Source of the DNA: Sphingomonadales bacterium
Lineage (GTDB): Bacteria > Pseudomonadota > Alphaproteobacteria > SMXS01
Assembly (NCBI GenBank): GCA_022844405.1
Contig: JALHLV010000019.1
Location: 22,433 to 86,432, forward strand
Direction of reading: 5' to 3'
Length of the DNA: 64,000 bases
Each line of letters begins with the position of its first letter. Position 1 is the stretch's first letter. Both the position numbers and the translations under genes were made by a program. Positions 54,238-64,000 of this stretch are shown here, piece by piece. The notes under the pieces were generated by a model, which was given only the letters and a program-made list of their open reading frames with translations, searched no databases and was not told the DNA's origin.

Positions 54238-55382
54238 ACACCGATCGTCGTGAAGAAGATGGCAAAGAATGCGTCGAGCACGATGATCATGAAGATCGAT
54301 TCCACCACCGACTTGGTCGTGTGGTGTCCGACGCTTTCGGCGCTGCCCTGGGTGGCGAGGCCCTCATAGCAGCCGATCAGCGCGATCAGCGCCCCGAAGA
54401 TCGGCGCCTTGATCAGGCCGACACCCAGGTCCCAGCCCAGGATCACGTCGTGGGTGCGCTCGACGAACTGCATGGGCTCGATGCCCAGCGACAGCCAGCT
54501 GATCAGCGCGCCGCCCAGCAGGCCGAGGATATCGGCATAGAAGGTGAGCAGCGGCATCATGACGACGAGGGCGATGAAGCGCGGCACGACCAGCGTGTCC
54601 ATCGGCGAGATGGCCAGCGTGTCCATCGCGTCGATTTCCTCGTTCATCTTCATCGAGCCGATCTCGGCGGTGAACGCGCTGCCCGAGCGGCCGGCGATGA
54701 TGATCCCCGACAGCAGCACGCCGAACTCGCGCAGCACCGCCGTCACCACCAGGTTGACGGTGAAGATTTCGGCGCCGAACAGCCTGAGCTGGTAGGCGCC
54801 CTGATAGGCGATGACGACACCGATGAGGAACGAGATCAGGCCGACGATGGGCATGGCGTTGAGGCCGATCAGCTCCATCTGCTTGACGGTGGCGGTAAGC
54901 CGGAAGCGGCGCGGGTGCGACGTGTAGCGCCACAGCGTCTCCATCAGCAGGCCGACGAACGCCAGCGACGCCGTCGCCTGGGCGCCGACATGCATGACCG
55001 TGGCGCCGATGTCCTCCAGCATGCGGACGAAGACGTTGGGCTCGGGCGGCTCGATCAGGCACAGCGCGTCATGGGCCGTCGCCTGCTCGATCAGCGACAT
55101 CTGCTCCTCGGTGCCGCCCTTGTATTCCACATCGTGGCCGGCGGCGCGCAGGTCGCGCACGGTACGGTAGAGCAGCCAGGCGCCCGCCGTGTCGAGCCGG
55201 TCGATTCGCGCGAGGTCGACGACGATGGGCTCGTCCTTGCGGAAGGACAGGGTCTTGAGGCTCTCGAACAGCGGCGGCGAGTTCGTGACGATCCACGCGC
55301 CGCCCGCCTGGAGCATGGCGCCGCCATCCGTCCGGTCCTGCGATATCCACGGCTGATTGCCGATGGCAACGCTCCGCCCCAT
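54234..55382 (-). CDS. MlaE-family lipid ABC transporter permease with N-terminal STAS domain
   Basis: A 382-residue permease. The N-terminal ~115 residues form a STAS-like domain (GGAWIVTNSPPLFESLKTLSFRKDEPIVVDLARIDRLDTAGAWLLYRTVRDLRAAGHDVEY), which in other MlaE subunits is a separate small protein (MlaB). The C-terminal part is the MlaE domain with five TM helices and the AGRSGSAFTAEIGSMKMNEEIDAMDTLAISPMDTLVVPRFIALV signature. So this is an MlaB-MlaE fusion, common in alphaproteobacteria. First gene of the four-gene lipid-transport operon. Confidence 0.92.
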   Translation of the reverse strand: MGRSVAIGNQPWISQDRTDGGAMLQAGGAWIVTNSPPLFESLKTLSFRKDEPIVVDLARIDRLDTAGAWLLYRTVRDLRAAGHDVEYKGGTEEQMSLIEQATAHDALCLIEPPEPNVFVRMLEDIGATVMHVGAQATASLAFVGLLMETLWRYTSHPRRFRLTATVKQMELIGLNAMPIVGLISFLIGVVIAYQGAYQLRLFGAEIFTVNLVVTAVLREFGVLLSGIIIAGRSGSAFTAEIGSMKMNEEIDAMDTLAISPMDTLVVPRFIALVVMMPLLTFYADILGLLGGALISWLSLGIEPMQFVERTHDVILGWDLGVGLIKAPIFGALIALIGCYEGLATQGSAESVGHHTTKSVVESIFMIIVLDAFFAIFFTTIGV

Positions 55383-55483
55383 ATACCCTCCCGACCTTAG
55401 GCCGCAGTATCAACGAGTTGCCGGACCTTTGGCAATCTCGACGGTGCGACCGCCCTTTAGCCGCCCAGACAGGTAACAAACCC

Positions 55484-56071
55484 GTGACGACTGTAAACGA
55501 CGTCCTCGATTTCTGGTTCGCCCCTGACAGCCACCCGAATCAGTCGCACCCCCGCGGCCGTGACCTGGCGGCATGGTTCAAGCCCGATCCCGCCTTCGAC
55601 GACGCCATCGCACGCCGCTTCGGGGCCGCATGGGAACAGGCCACCCGCGGCGAGCTGGACGGCTGGGCGGAGACCGCCCTGGGCGCGCTGGCCCTGACCG
55701 TCCTGCTCGACCAGTTCCCGCGCAACATGTTCCGCGGCCAGGCCCGCGCGTTCGCCGCCGACGGCAAGGCGCTGGCCGTGGCGCAGGTCGCCGTCGCGCA
55801 GGGCTTCGACCAGGCGGTTCCGGCGGTGTGGCGAAAGTTCTTCTACCTGCCCTTCGAGCACGCCGAGGACCGTGAGGCCCAGGCCCGGTCCGTGGCGCTG
55901 TTCGGCGCGCTGGGCGACGCGGAGACGACACGCTATGCCGAGCTGCACCGGGACATCGTCGACCGCTTCGGCCGCTTTCCCCACCGCAACGCCATCCTGG
56001 GCCGGGCAAGCACGCCCGAGGAAGCCGCATGGCTCGCGGCCGGCGGCGAGACATTCGGCACCAGGGTCTGA
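55484..56071 (+). CDS. DUF924 family protein
   Basis: A 195-residue DUF924 protein: VNDVLDFWFAPDSHPNQSHPRGRDLAAWFKPDPAFDDAIARRFGAAWEQATRGELDGWAETALGALALTVLLDQFPRNMFRGQARAFAADGKALAVAQ, then VWRKFFYLPFEHAEDREAQARSVALFGAL. It is an all-helical TPR-like fold of unknown function. I take the GTG at 55484; upstream codons in frame (from 55418) are not conserved-looking. It diverges from the lipid-transport operon. Confidence 0.9.
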   Translation: MTTVNDVLDFWFAPDSHPNQSHPRGRDLAAWFKPDPAFDDAIARRFGAAWEQATRGELDGWAETALGALALTVLLDQFPRNMFRGQARAFAADGKALAVAQVAVAQGFDQAVPAVWRKFFYLPFEHAEDREAQARSVALFGALGDAETTRYAELHRDIVDRFGRFPHRNAILGRASTPEEAAWLAAGGETFGTRV

Positions 56072-56144
56072 ACCGGCCTGAAAGCGCTTGGCCGCCGGCG
56101 GGGCCGGGGATATAACCCGGAAAACGCCGTCAGGAGTCCCAACG

Positions 56145-56327
56145 ATGCACAATCCGGATCAGCTGCCGCTGCTCATCGCCTTCATGCTGTTCACCTTCGT
56201 CGTGATGGGCGCCATGTCGTACCTGTTCGCCAAGTGGATGAAGCGCCACAAGGAAATGCAGGAAAAGTGGCCCGGCGACGGCGGCGCAGCGCAGGATCGC
56301 GCGCACGGCAACGATCACCACCACTGA
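56145..56327 (+). CDS. small single-TM protein with His-rich tail
   Basis: A 60-residue protein with a single membrane helix (LPLLIAFMLFTFVVMGAMSYLFA) followed by a basic stretch (KWMKRHKEMQEKW) and a C-terminal HGNDHHH tail. CAGGAG RBS precedes the ATG. No known family recognised. The His-rich tail suggests metal binding (inference). It ends 9 nt before the convergent phosphoesterase gene. Confidence 0.6.
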   Translation: MHNPDQLPLLIAFMLFTFVVMGAMSYLFAKWMKRHKEMQEKWPGDGGAAQDRAHGNDHHH

Positions 56328-56336
56328 GGCGCCGCC

Positions 56337-57110
56337 CTAGGCGAAGCGCGGATCCTGCTCGGTGTGTATCCATGACCGCATGGCCCCGACCAGCGCCAGG
56401 CAGGTGAGCTGCTCGGTCGCGTAGGCGCCGGTGTCGATACCGATGCGGCTCGGCCGCTCGGATGACGGAAACTCCTCCGGCTTGAACGCCACCGAATGGC
56501 CGTGCACCACCACCTTGCCGTGATCGCGGGTCGAGCGCAGGAACTCGTCCCTGATCCACATCAAATCCTCGGGATCCTGCCGGCGCAGCGGCACGCCGGG
56601 CCTCACCCCCGCATGCACGAACAGGTAGTCGCCCTCGGTGTGCTGCATCTCCAGCCCGCGCAGGAAGGCCAGATGGGCGGGCGGCAGCGCGGCGGCCAGC
56701 GTGTCGCGCAGCTCCTTGGCGCGGTCCACGTCCCAGCCATCGACGGCGACGCCGTAGCTGGCCATGGTCGCCGCGCCGCCGTTCTGGAACCACACCCCGC
56801 CATCGGCGGGCTGGCCGAGGAAGCGCAGCATCAGGTCCTCGTGGTTACCCATCAGGAAAACGGCCTCGAAGCCCGGCGGCGGCGCCAGCAGTTGGTCGAT
56901 GACGCCCTTGCTGTCGGCGCCGCGGTCCACATAGTCGCCCAGCGTGACCAGCACCTTGCGGAAGCCGGCATAGCGCTCGGCGTGAGCCTGGACCTTGTGC
57001 AGCACCGCCTCCAGCAGGTCGGCCCGGCCGTGGATGTCGCCGATGGCATAGACGCAGGTCTTTTCCGGGACCTGGCAGAATTTCCGCCGCTTCTTGAACC
57101 ACCCGAACAC
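56337..57110 (-). CDS. metallophosphoesterase (serine/threonine protein phosphatase-like)
   Basis: A 257-residue calcineurin-like phosphoesterase of the bacterial PPP/ApaH-like type. The motifs are YAIGDIHGRADLL (GDxHG), TLGDYVDRGADSKG (GDxxDRG), LMGNHEDLML (GNHE), FVHAGVRPGVPL and VVHGHSVAFKPE. These place it close to bacterial protein phosphatases and diadenosine tetraphosphatases. It lies 7 nt downstream of the ankyrin gene on the same strand, so they may be co-expressed. Confidence 0.9.
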   Translation of the reverse strand: MFGWFKKRRKFCQVPEKTCVYAIGDIHGRADLLEAVLHKVQAHAERYAGFRKVLVTLGDYVDRGADSKGVIDQLLAPPPGFEAVFLMGNHEDLMLRFLGQPADGGVWFQNGGAATMASYGVAVDGWDVDRAKELRDTLAAALPPAHLAFLRGLEMQHTEGDYLFVHAGVRPGVPLRRQDPEDLMWIRDEFLRSTRDHGKVVVHGHSVAFKPEEFPSSERPSRIGIDTGAYATEQLTCLALVGAMRSWIHTEQDPRFA

Positions 57111-57117
57111 GGCCGGC

Positions 57118-57765
57118 CTATTTCGTCGGCGGAACCGACGCGGGGGCCGGCGTCTCGGGGTTGGCGGGCGGCGCCTCGATGACCGGGGTCGCGGGCGCGG
57201 GCGGCGGCGTCTCCAGGAACTTGACGATGCGCTGGTTGTTGGTTCGCCTGGCGTGGTCGACCGGCGTCAGTCCGGTATAGTCGGCCAGGTTCACATCGGC
57301 GCCCGCGCTGACCAGCAGCGCGACGATGTCCTCGGCCTTGGCGCGCGTCGCCTTGATCAGCGCCGTCTCGCCCTGCTTGTCGGGCATGTCGAGGTCGGCG
57401 TTGTAGTAGACCAGGAGCTGGGCGCTGGTGAGATCGTTACGGGTGGCGGCGCGCATCAGCGCGGTCTCGCCGGTCGAGCGGTTGAACAGGTCCGGGTTGG
57501 CCTTGTACTCCAGCATCGTCTTGACCAGACTGGCGTCGCCGATCTCGACCGCCACCACCAGCGCGGGTGTGCCGTCGAACTCGCGGCCGTTCACATTGCC
57601 GCCATTGACCAGATAAGGAAGAATCTCGCCGTAGTTCTGCTTGCGGATGTTGCGGATGAAATCGGCATCCGGCGTCAGCTGCGCCATGGCTAGGCCGGCC
57701 GTCAGCCACAGGACGGCGATCGTCACGATCACCCCGCCGCCGCGGCGCCCCCAATATCCCGTCAT
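57118..57765 (-). CDS. secreted ankyrin-repeat protein
   Basis: A 215-residue protein with a signal peptide (MTGYWGRRGGGVIVTIAVLWLTAGLAMAQ). Four ankyrin repeats span about residues 45-185 (GREFDGTPALVVAVEIGDASLVKTMLEYKANPDL, NRSTGETALMRAATRNDLTSAQLLVYYNADLDM, DKQGETALIKATRAKAEDIVALLVSAGADVNL, DYTGLTPVDHARR). A proline-rich tail (PPPAPATPVIEAPPANPETPAPASVPP) closes the protein. The start at 57765 is chosen for the signal peptide; longer in-frame starts are not supported. Probably a periplasmic interaction module. Confidence 0.88.
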   Translation of the reverse strand: MTGYWGRRGGGVIVTIAVLWLTAGLAMAQLTPDADFIRNIRKQNYGEILPYLVNGGNVNGREFDGTPALVVAVEIGDASLVKTMLEYKANPDLFNRSTGETALMRAATRNDLTSAQLLVYYNADLDMPDKQGETALIKATRAKAEDIVALLVSAGADVNLADYTGLTPVDHARRTNNQRIVKFLETPPPAPATPVIEAPPANPETPAPASVPPTK

Positions 57766-57868
57766 GTCCCGTGATCCTTCCGTGTTGGCCAAGCACGCTT
57801 TATATAGGGTGCGTGCCTCGGCCTGTGCCGACCCTAAACCAACCCGACCCGCTTGGAAACCCGGCCGC

Positions 57869-58456
57869 ATGCGCCTGCTGATCCCCATGTCCCTCGCCCT
57901 GCTGCTCGCCGGCGCCGTGCCGCTGTCCGGCTGCGGCGAAACCGCCTGCACGGTGAAGGGCGACACCAACGTGCCCATCGGCGGCGCGTTCGAGCTGACC
58001 GACCAGGCCGGCAAGACGGTCACCGACGACACGCTGAAGGGCAAGTACCGGATCGTCTATTTCGGCTTTACCTTCTGCCCCGACATCTGCCCCACCGAGC
58101 TGCAGAACATCTCCGCCGCGCTCGACGGGCTCGGAAAGGACGCGGACAGGTTCACGCCGGTGTTCATGACCATCGACCCGGAACGCGACACGCCCCAGGC
58201 GATCGGTACCTACCTGACCAGTTTCCACCCGTCCTTCGTCGGCCTCACCGGCACCGCCGACCAGGTCGCCAAGGCGGCCGGCGCCTACCGCGTCTTCTAT
58301 TCGAAGGAGGTGCCGCCCGACGCGCCGGACGCCTACACCATGAACCATTCCGGCTATGTCTACCTGATGGACTGCGAGGGCCGGTACATCAGGCACCTGG
58401 GCCCGAACAGCTCGGTCGCCGACCTCGAGAAGGCGCTCAGGGACCTGCTGGAATGA
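57869..58456 (+). CDS. SCO family copper chaperone/thiol reductase lipoprotein
   Basis: A 195-residue SCO1/SenC protein. The lipobox is PLSGC (C22). The copper-binding CxxxC is C70/C74 in [16 protein letters not shown] and the third ligand H159 is in [15 protein letters not shown] proteins deliver copper to the CuA site of cytochrome c oxidase or reduce cysteines of its subunit II. It is coupled to the YcgN gene (ATGA overlap). Confidence 0.92.
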   Translation: MRLLIPMSLALLLAGAVPLSGCGETACTVKGDTNVPIGGAFELTDQAGKTVTDDTLKGKYRIVYFGFTFCPDICPTELQNISAALDGLGKDADRFTPVFMTIDPERDTPQAIGTYLTSFHPSFVGLTGTADQVAKAAGAYRVFYSKEVPPDAPDAYTMNHSGYVYLMDCEGRYIRHLGPNSSVADLEKALRDLLE

Positions 58457-58893
58457 GCGGCGCGCCGCCGTTCTGGAAGACCAAGACCCTCGCCGAGATG
58501 AACCGGGAGGAATGGGAATCCCTGTGCGACGGCTGCGCCCGCTGCTGCCTGCACAAGCTGGAGGACGAGGACACCGGCGAGATCATGCAGACCAATGTCT
58601 GCTGCCGCCTGCTCGACACCGAGGCCTGCGCCTGCACCCGGTACACCGAACGCCGCCGGCTGGTGCCCGACTGCCAGGTGCTGACGCCCGAGAACGTCAC
58701 CGTCTTCCACTGGATGCCGAGAAGCTGCGCCTACCGCCGGCTGTCCGAGGGCAAGGACCTCGAATGGTGGCACCCGCTGGTTTCCGGCGATCCCGACACC
58801 GTCCACCAGGCCGGCATCTCGGTGCGCGGCAAGGCGGTCTCCGAGCGCGACGCCGACGACCTGTTCATGCATCTGGTCGACTGGGAGCTATAA
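58453..58893 (+). CDS. YcgN family cysteine cluster protein (UPF0260)
   Basis: A 146-residue protein with the Fe-S/zinc cluster cysteines [20 protein letters not shown] and ACACTRY, followed by [25 protein letters not shown], the family hallmark. It begins [32 protein letters not shown]. The stop codon TAA is provided by the first bases of the adjacent inverted-repeat element. Coupled to the SCO gene upstream. Confidence 0.9.
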   Translation: MSGAPPFWKTKTLAEMNREEWESLCDGCARCCLHKLEDEDTGEIMQTNVCCRLLDTEACACTRYTERRRLVPDCQVLTPENVTVFHWMPRSCAYRRLSEGKDLEWWHPLVSGDPDTVHQAGISVRGKAVSERDADDLFMHLVDWEL

Positions 58894-58994
58894 TTTCGGT
58901 GACATAATTTCGGTGACAGTCCACTTAATTCCGGCGCGCTGCGTTGGAGTTCGTCTGTGAGATGGCCGGAATTAAGTGGACTGTCACCGAAATT
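58891..58994. repeat. inverted-repeat (REP/MITE-like) element at the ycgN 3' end
   Basis: A 30-bp perfect inverted repeat: arms 58906-58935 (starting AATTTCGGTGACAGTCC) and 58965-58994, with a 29-bp loop. Just before it the 14-bp unit TAATTTCGGTGACA occurs twice in direct tandem (58891-58904 and 58905-58918), and the second copy overlaps the left arm. The first three bases are the ycgN stop codon. Confidence 0.85.
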
Positions 58995-59010
58995 TTCACA
59001 GCCTTAAGGC

Positions 59011-60849
59011 TCAGTCCGCTTCGCTCTGCCTGACCTGGTCGGCGCGCACCATCACGTCGCGCCAGATCCTGGCCGGCATGCCGCCGCCGGCCACATGGTT
59101 CATGGGCGAGTTGTCGTCATTGCCCAGCCAGACGCCGGCGACATATTTGTCGGTGTAGCCGACGAACCAGGCATTGCGCCATTCCTGGCTGGTGCCGGTC
59201 TTGCCGGCGGCGACATGGTTGGCCAGCCGGGCGTTGCCGCCGGTGCCGTAGGACACGACGGCGCGCATCAGCTCGTCGAGCTGCTCCACCTGCTGCGGGG
59301 CGACGACCCGCTCCCGCTGCTGCTTGCGTTTGTAGACCGTGTCGCCGTCGGCGTCGCGCACCTCGGTGATGGCGTAGGGCCGTGCCTCGAAGCCGCCATT
59401 GGCGATGGCGGCATAGGCGCCGGTCAGCTCGATCAGCCGCACCTCGGTGACGCCGAGCGAAACGCTGGGCAGGGTGCTGAGCGGCGTGGTGATGCCGAGG
59501 CGGCGCGCGGCCTCCACCACGGTCGACTGGTCGGCGGCATTGGCCAGCTTCACCGCCACCGTGTTGATCGAGTCGGCGAAGGCGGTGCGCAGGGTGACCG
59601 GTCCGCGAAACTCCTCGGCGTAGTTCCGCGGCTGCCAGCCGTCGAGGATGACGGGGGAATCGCGCATCACCGAATTGGGGTCGTAGCCCGCCTCGAAGCC
59701 GGCCAGGTAGACGAACAGCTTGAACGCCGAGCCCGGCTGACGCAGCGCCCGCACCGCGCGGTTGAATTCGCTCTGCTGGTAGTCGCGGCCACCGACCATG
59801 GCGCGCACCTCGCCCTTGGGCGTCATCACCACGATGGCGCCCTGGCTGACCTTGCCGTCGGCGCCGCCCTTCTCCAGCCCATCCGCGAGGGCGTGCTGGG
59901 CCGAGAACTGCACGCCCGGCTCGAACGTGGTGCGCACGGTGAGGTCGCTGGTGGGCTCGCCGACATACTGGGGCAGCTCGGTCATCACCCAGTCGGTGAA
60001 GTAACGGGCGCTGTCGCCGGCTGAGCGCGAGGCGATCCGGGGCATCTCCAGCCCGCGGCGCCGGGCCTCGCCGATGAAACCGGCAGCGACCATGGCGTCG
60101 AATACCTGCCGGGTGCGCGCCTCCGCCGCCTTGGGATCGGTGAGCGGGGAGTATTTCGACGGCCGCTGCAGCAGGCCGGCCAGCATGGCGGCCTCGGACA
60201 GCGTCACATCCTGCACCTCCTTGGCGAAATAGCGCCGCGAGGCGGCCTCGACGCCATAGGCGCCGGCGCCGAAATACACCCGGTTGAGATATTGCTCGAG
60301 GATCTGGTCCTTGCTGAGCCGGCGCTCGAGCGCATAGGCCAGCATGGCCTCCTGGATCTTGCGCTTGGCGGTCTTGTCGGGCGTCAGGAACAGGTTCTTG
60401 GCGAGCTGCTGGGTGATCGTGGAGCCGCCCTGTTTCACGTCGCCGCTGCGCAGGTTGACTACCACGGCGCGCACCACGCCCCAGAAGTCCACGCCCTCAT
60501 GGCTGTAGAAGCGCCGGTCCTCGATGGCCAGCACCGCCTGGACCACGTTGACGGGGATGCGCTTGAACGGCACCCATTCGCCGCCGACACCGCCATAGGC
60601 GGCGATCTGGGCGCCGTGCCGGTCCAGGATGGTAACGGCGGGCGGCCGTTTCTGCGCCAGGGTCTTGTCCACGTCTGGCAGGTCGATGACCCACCAGACG
60701 GCGATCAGCAGCAGGATGCCGGCGAAGCCCGCGGCGATCGCCAGCATCCAGGCCAGCAGGGTCCGTTGCCAGCCGCCGCCCTTGCGGGCCTTGCCTGGCG
60801 TGGTGGGCGGGGTCTTGCGCGGTGGGTCGGGCTTCTTGGTGTTTGCCAT
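59011..60849 (-). CDS. class A penicillin-binding protein (PBP1A-type transglycosylase/transpeptidase)
   Basis: A 612-residue bifunctional PBP. Residues 30-53 are the membrane anchor. The GT51 domain has EDRRFYSHEGVD (E110), GGSTITQQLAKN, RRLSKDQILEQYLNRVYFGAGAYGVEAASRRYF; the transpeptidase has SxxK at S374 (PGSAFKLF), SxN in FADSINTVAVK and KTG in GKTGTSQEW. It is shorter than typical PBP1A (~800), closer to PbpC-like alphaproteobacterial class A enzymes. Polymerises and crosslinks peptidoglycan. It is a single gene. Confidence 0.93.
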   Translation of the reverse strand: MANTKKPDPPRKTPPTTPGKARKGGGWQRTLLAWMLAIAAGFAGILLLIAVWWVIDLPDVDKTLAQKRPPAVTILDRHGAQIAAYGGVGGEWVPFKRIPVNVVQAVLAIEDRRFYSHEGVDFWGVVRAVVVNLRSGDVKQGGSTITQQLAKNLFLTPDKTAKRKIQEAMLAYALERRLSKDQILEQYLNRVYFGAGAYGVEAASRRYFAKEVQDVTLSEAAMLAGLLQRPSKYSPLTDPKAAEARTRQVFDAMVAAGFIGEARRRGLEMPRIASRSAGDSARYFTDWVMTELPQYVGEPTSDLTVRTTFEPGVQFSAQHALADGLEKGGADGKVSQGAIVVMTPKGEVRAMVGGRDYQQSEFNRAVRALRQPGSAFKLFVYLAGFEAGYDPNSVMRDSPVILDGWQPRNYAEEFRGPVTLRTAFADSINTVAVKLANAADQSTVVEAARRLGITTPLSTLPSVSLGVTEVRLIELTGAYAAIANGGFEARPYAITEVRDADGDTVYKRKQQRERVVAPQQVEQLDELMRAVVSYGTGGNARLANHVAAGKTGTSQEWRNAWFVGYTDKYVAGVWLGNDDNSPMNHVAGGGMPARIWRDVMVRADQVRQSEAD

Positions 60850-61075
60850 GGATCAGCGGGCTGTCGGGGACGGATGTCGGCGCAGCTTATGCAAGGGAAT
60901 GGGGACGGAAAAAGGGCGGCCGGCTGTGAACCTGCATGTCGACTGGAGGTCTATCCTTCTGGGCCGTTCCCGTCGAAACACGAGTGGATATAGCACGGCC
61001 CATGCGCGCTGAAAGCGCCAGCGTCGGTTCTGCACGAAATATTGTTATTCCCTCGTAATGTGCGCAGACCGGATG

Positions 61076-64000
<2,925 letters not shown>

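Noticed and set aside
57641..57868. Longer start of the SCO protein
   Set aside because: It would precede the signal peptide/lipobox; the ATG at 57869 gives a proper lipoprotein signal.

Overview
This 64 kb window is from a high-GC alphaproteobacterial chromosome. The evidence is the very high G/C at third codon positions, a ligase-associated DNA-repair gene set, an ECF sigma/ChrR photo-oxidative stress block, an alphaproteobacterial-size GltB/GltD pair, MlaEFD-type lipid transport genes and several palindromic intergenic repeat families. I cannot fix the order; Rhodospirillales or Sphingomonadales-like is a guess. The right edge carries gyrB followed by the 3' part of recF, so the window probably ends a few kb from the dnaA/dnaN/recF region. 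I see no tRNA, rRNA, CRISPR array, prophage or intact insertion sequence.

Layout. 1-9.4 kb holds mainly stand-alone metabolic and detoxification genes: a methyltransferase, an SRPBCC protein, a three-unit degradative group (MDR oxidoreductase, amidohydrolase, coniferyl-aldehyde-type dehydrogenase), an ABM monooxygenase, OsmC, arylamine N-acetyltransferase, an LLM oxidoreductase and a gamma-glutamylcyclotransferase-fold protein. 9.4-13.5 kb has an orphan B12-type radical SAM protein divergent from a small secreted four-cysteine protein, then a second OsmC and a cytochrome P450. 13.5-19.5 kb is a complete ligase-associated repair set (phosphoesterase, Lhr-type helicase, MBL exonuclease, ATP-dependent ligase) split into two divergent pairs. 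19.7-26.5 kb has a Kazal-domain lipoprotein, a zincin, an RND efflux pair and a YihY membrane protein. 26.5-34 kb has a zinc ADH, a VOC/VOC/DUF1428 operon divergent from an HxlR regulator with a striking tandem operator, a NUDIX gene, an Xre/RES toxin-antitoxin pair, SirB1 and a second P450. 34-40.3 kb is gltBD. 40.4-46 kb has a flavin-binding protein, an MDR reductase, an M19 dipeptidase whose signal-peptide region is interrupted in frame by a palindromic repeat, an MscS channel and an ECF sigma/anti-sigma pair. 46-51.7 kb is a block of cfa, DUF1365, FAD oxidoreductase, photolyase and DUF6134 genes that fits a singlet-oxygen regulon. 51.8-55.4 kb is an Mla-like ABC lipid transporter. 55.5-61 kb has DUF924, a small membrane protein, a phosphoesterase, an ankyrin protein, SCO, YcgN and a class A PBP. 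gyrB and recF follow.

Most interesting signals: (i) a 111-bp palindromic element sitting exactly in frame inside the dipeptidase signal-peptide coding region; (ii) an inverted-repeat element whose first bases supply the stop codon of ycgN; (iii) an HxlR-type gene with a TTGACA-N17-TATAAA promoter that predicts an almost leaderless mRNA and an 18-bp operator repeated at 21-bp spacing into the coding sequence; (iv) a ChrR-type anti-sigma factor that lacks the N-terminal zinc ligands while keeping the cupin ligands, with candidate TGATCC-N18-TA promoters before both the sigma gene and the photolyase gene; (v) an orphan B12/radical SAM gene and a cryptic secreted protein separated by a region rich in CGGTAT-type palindromes.
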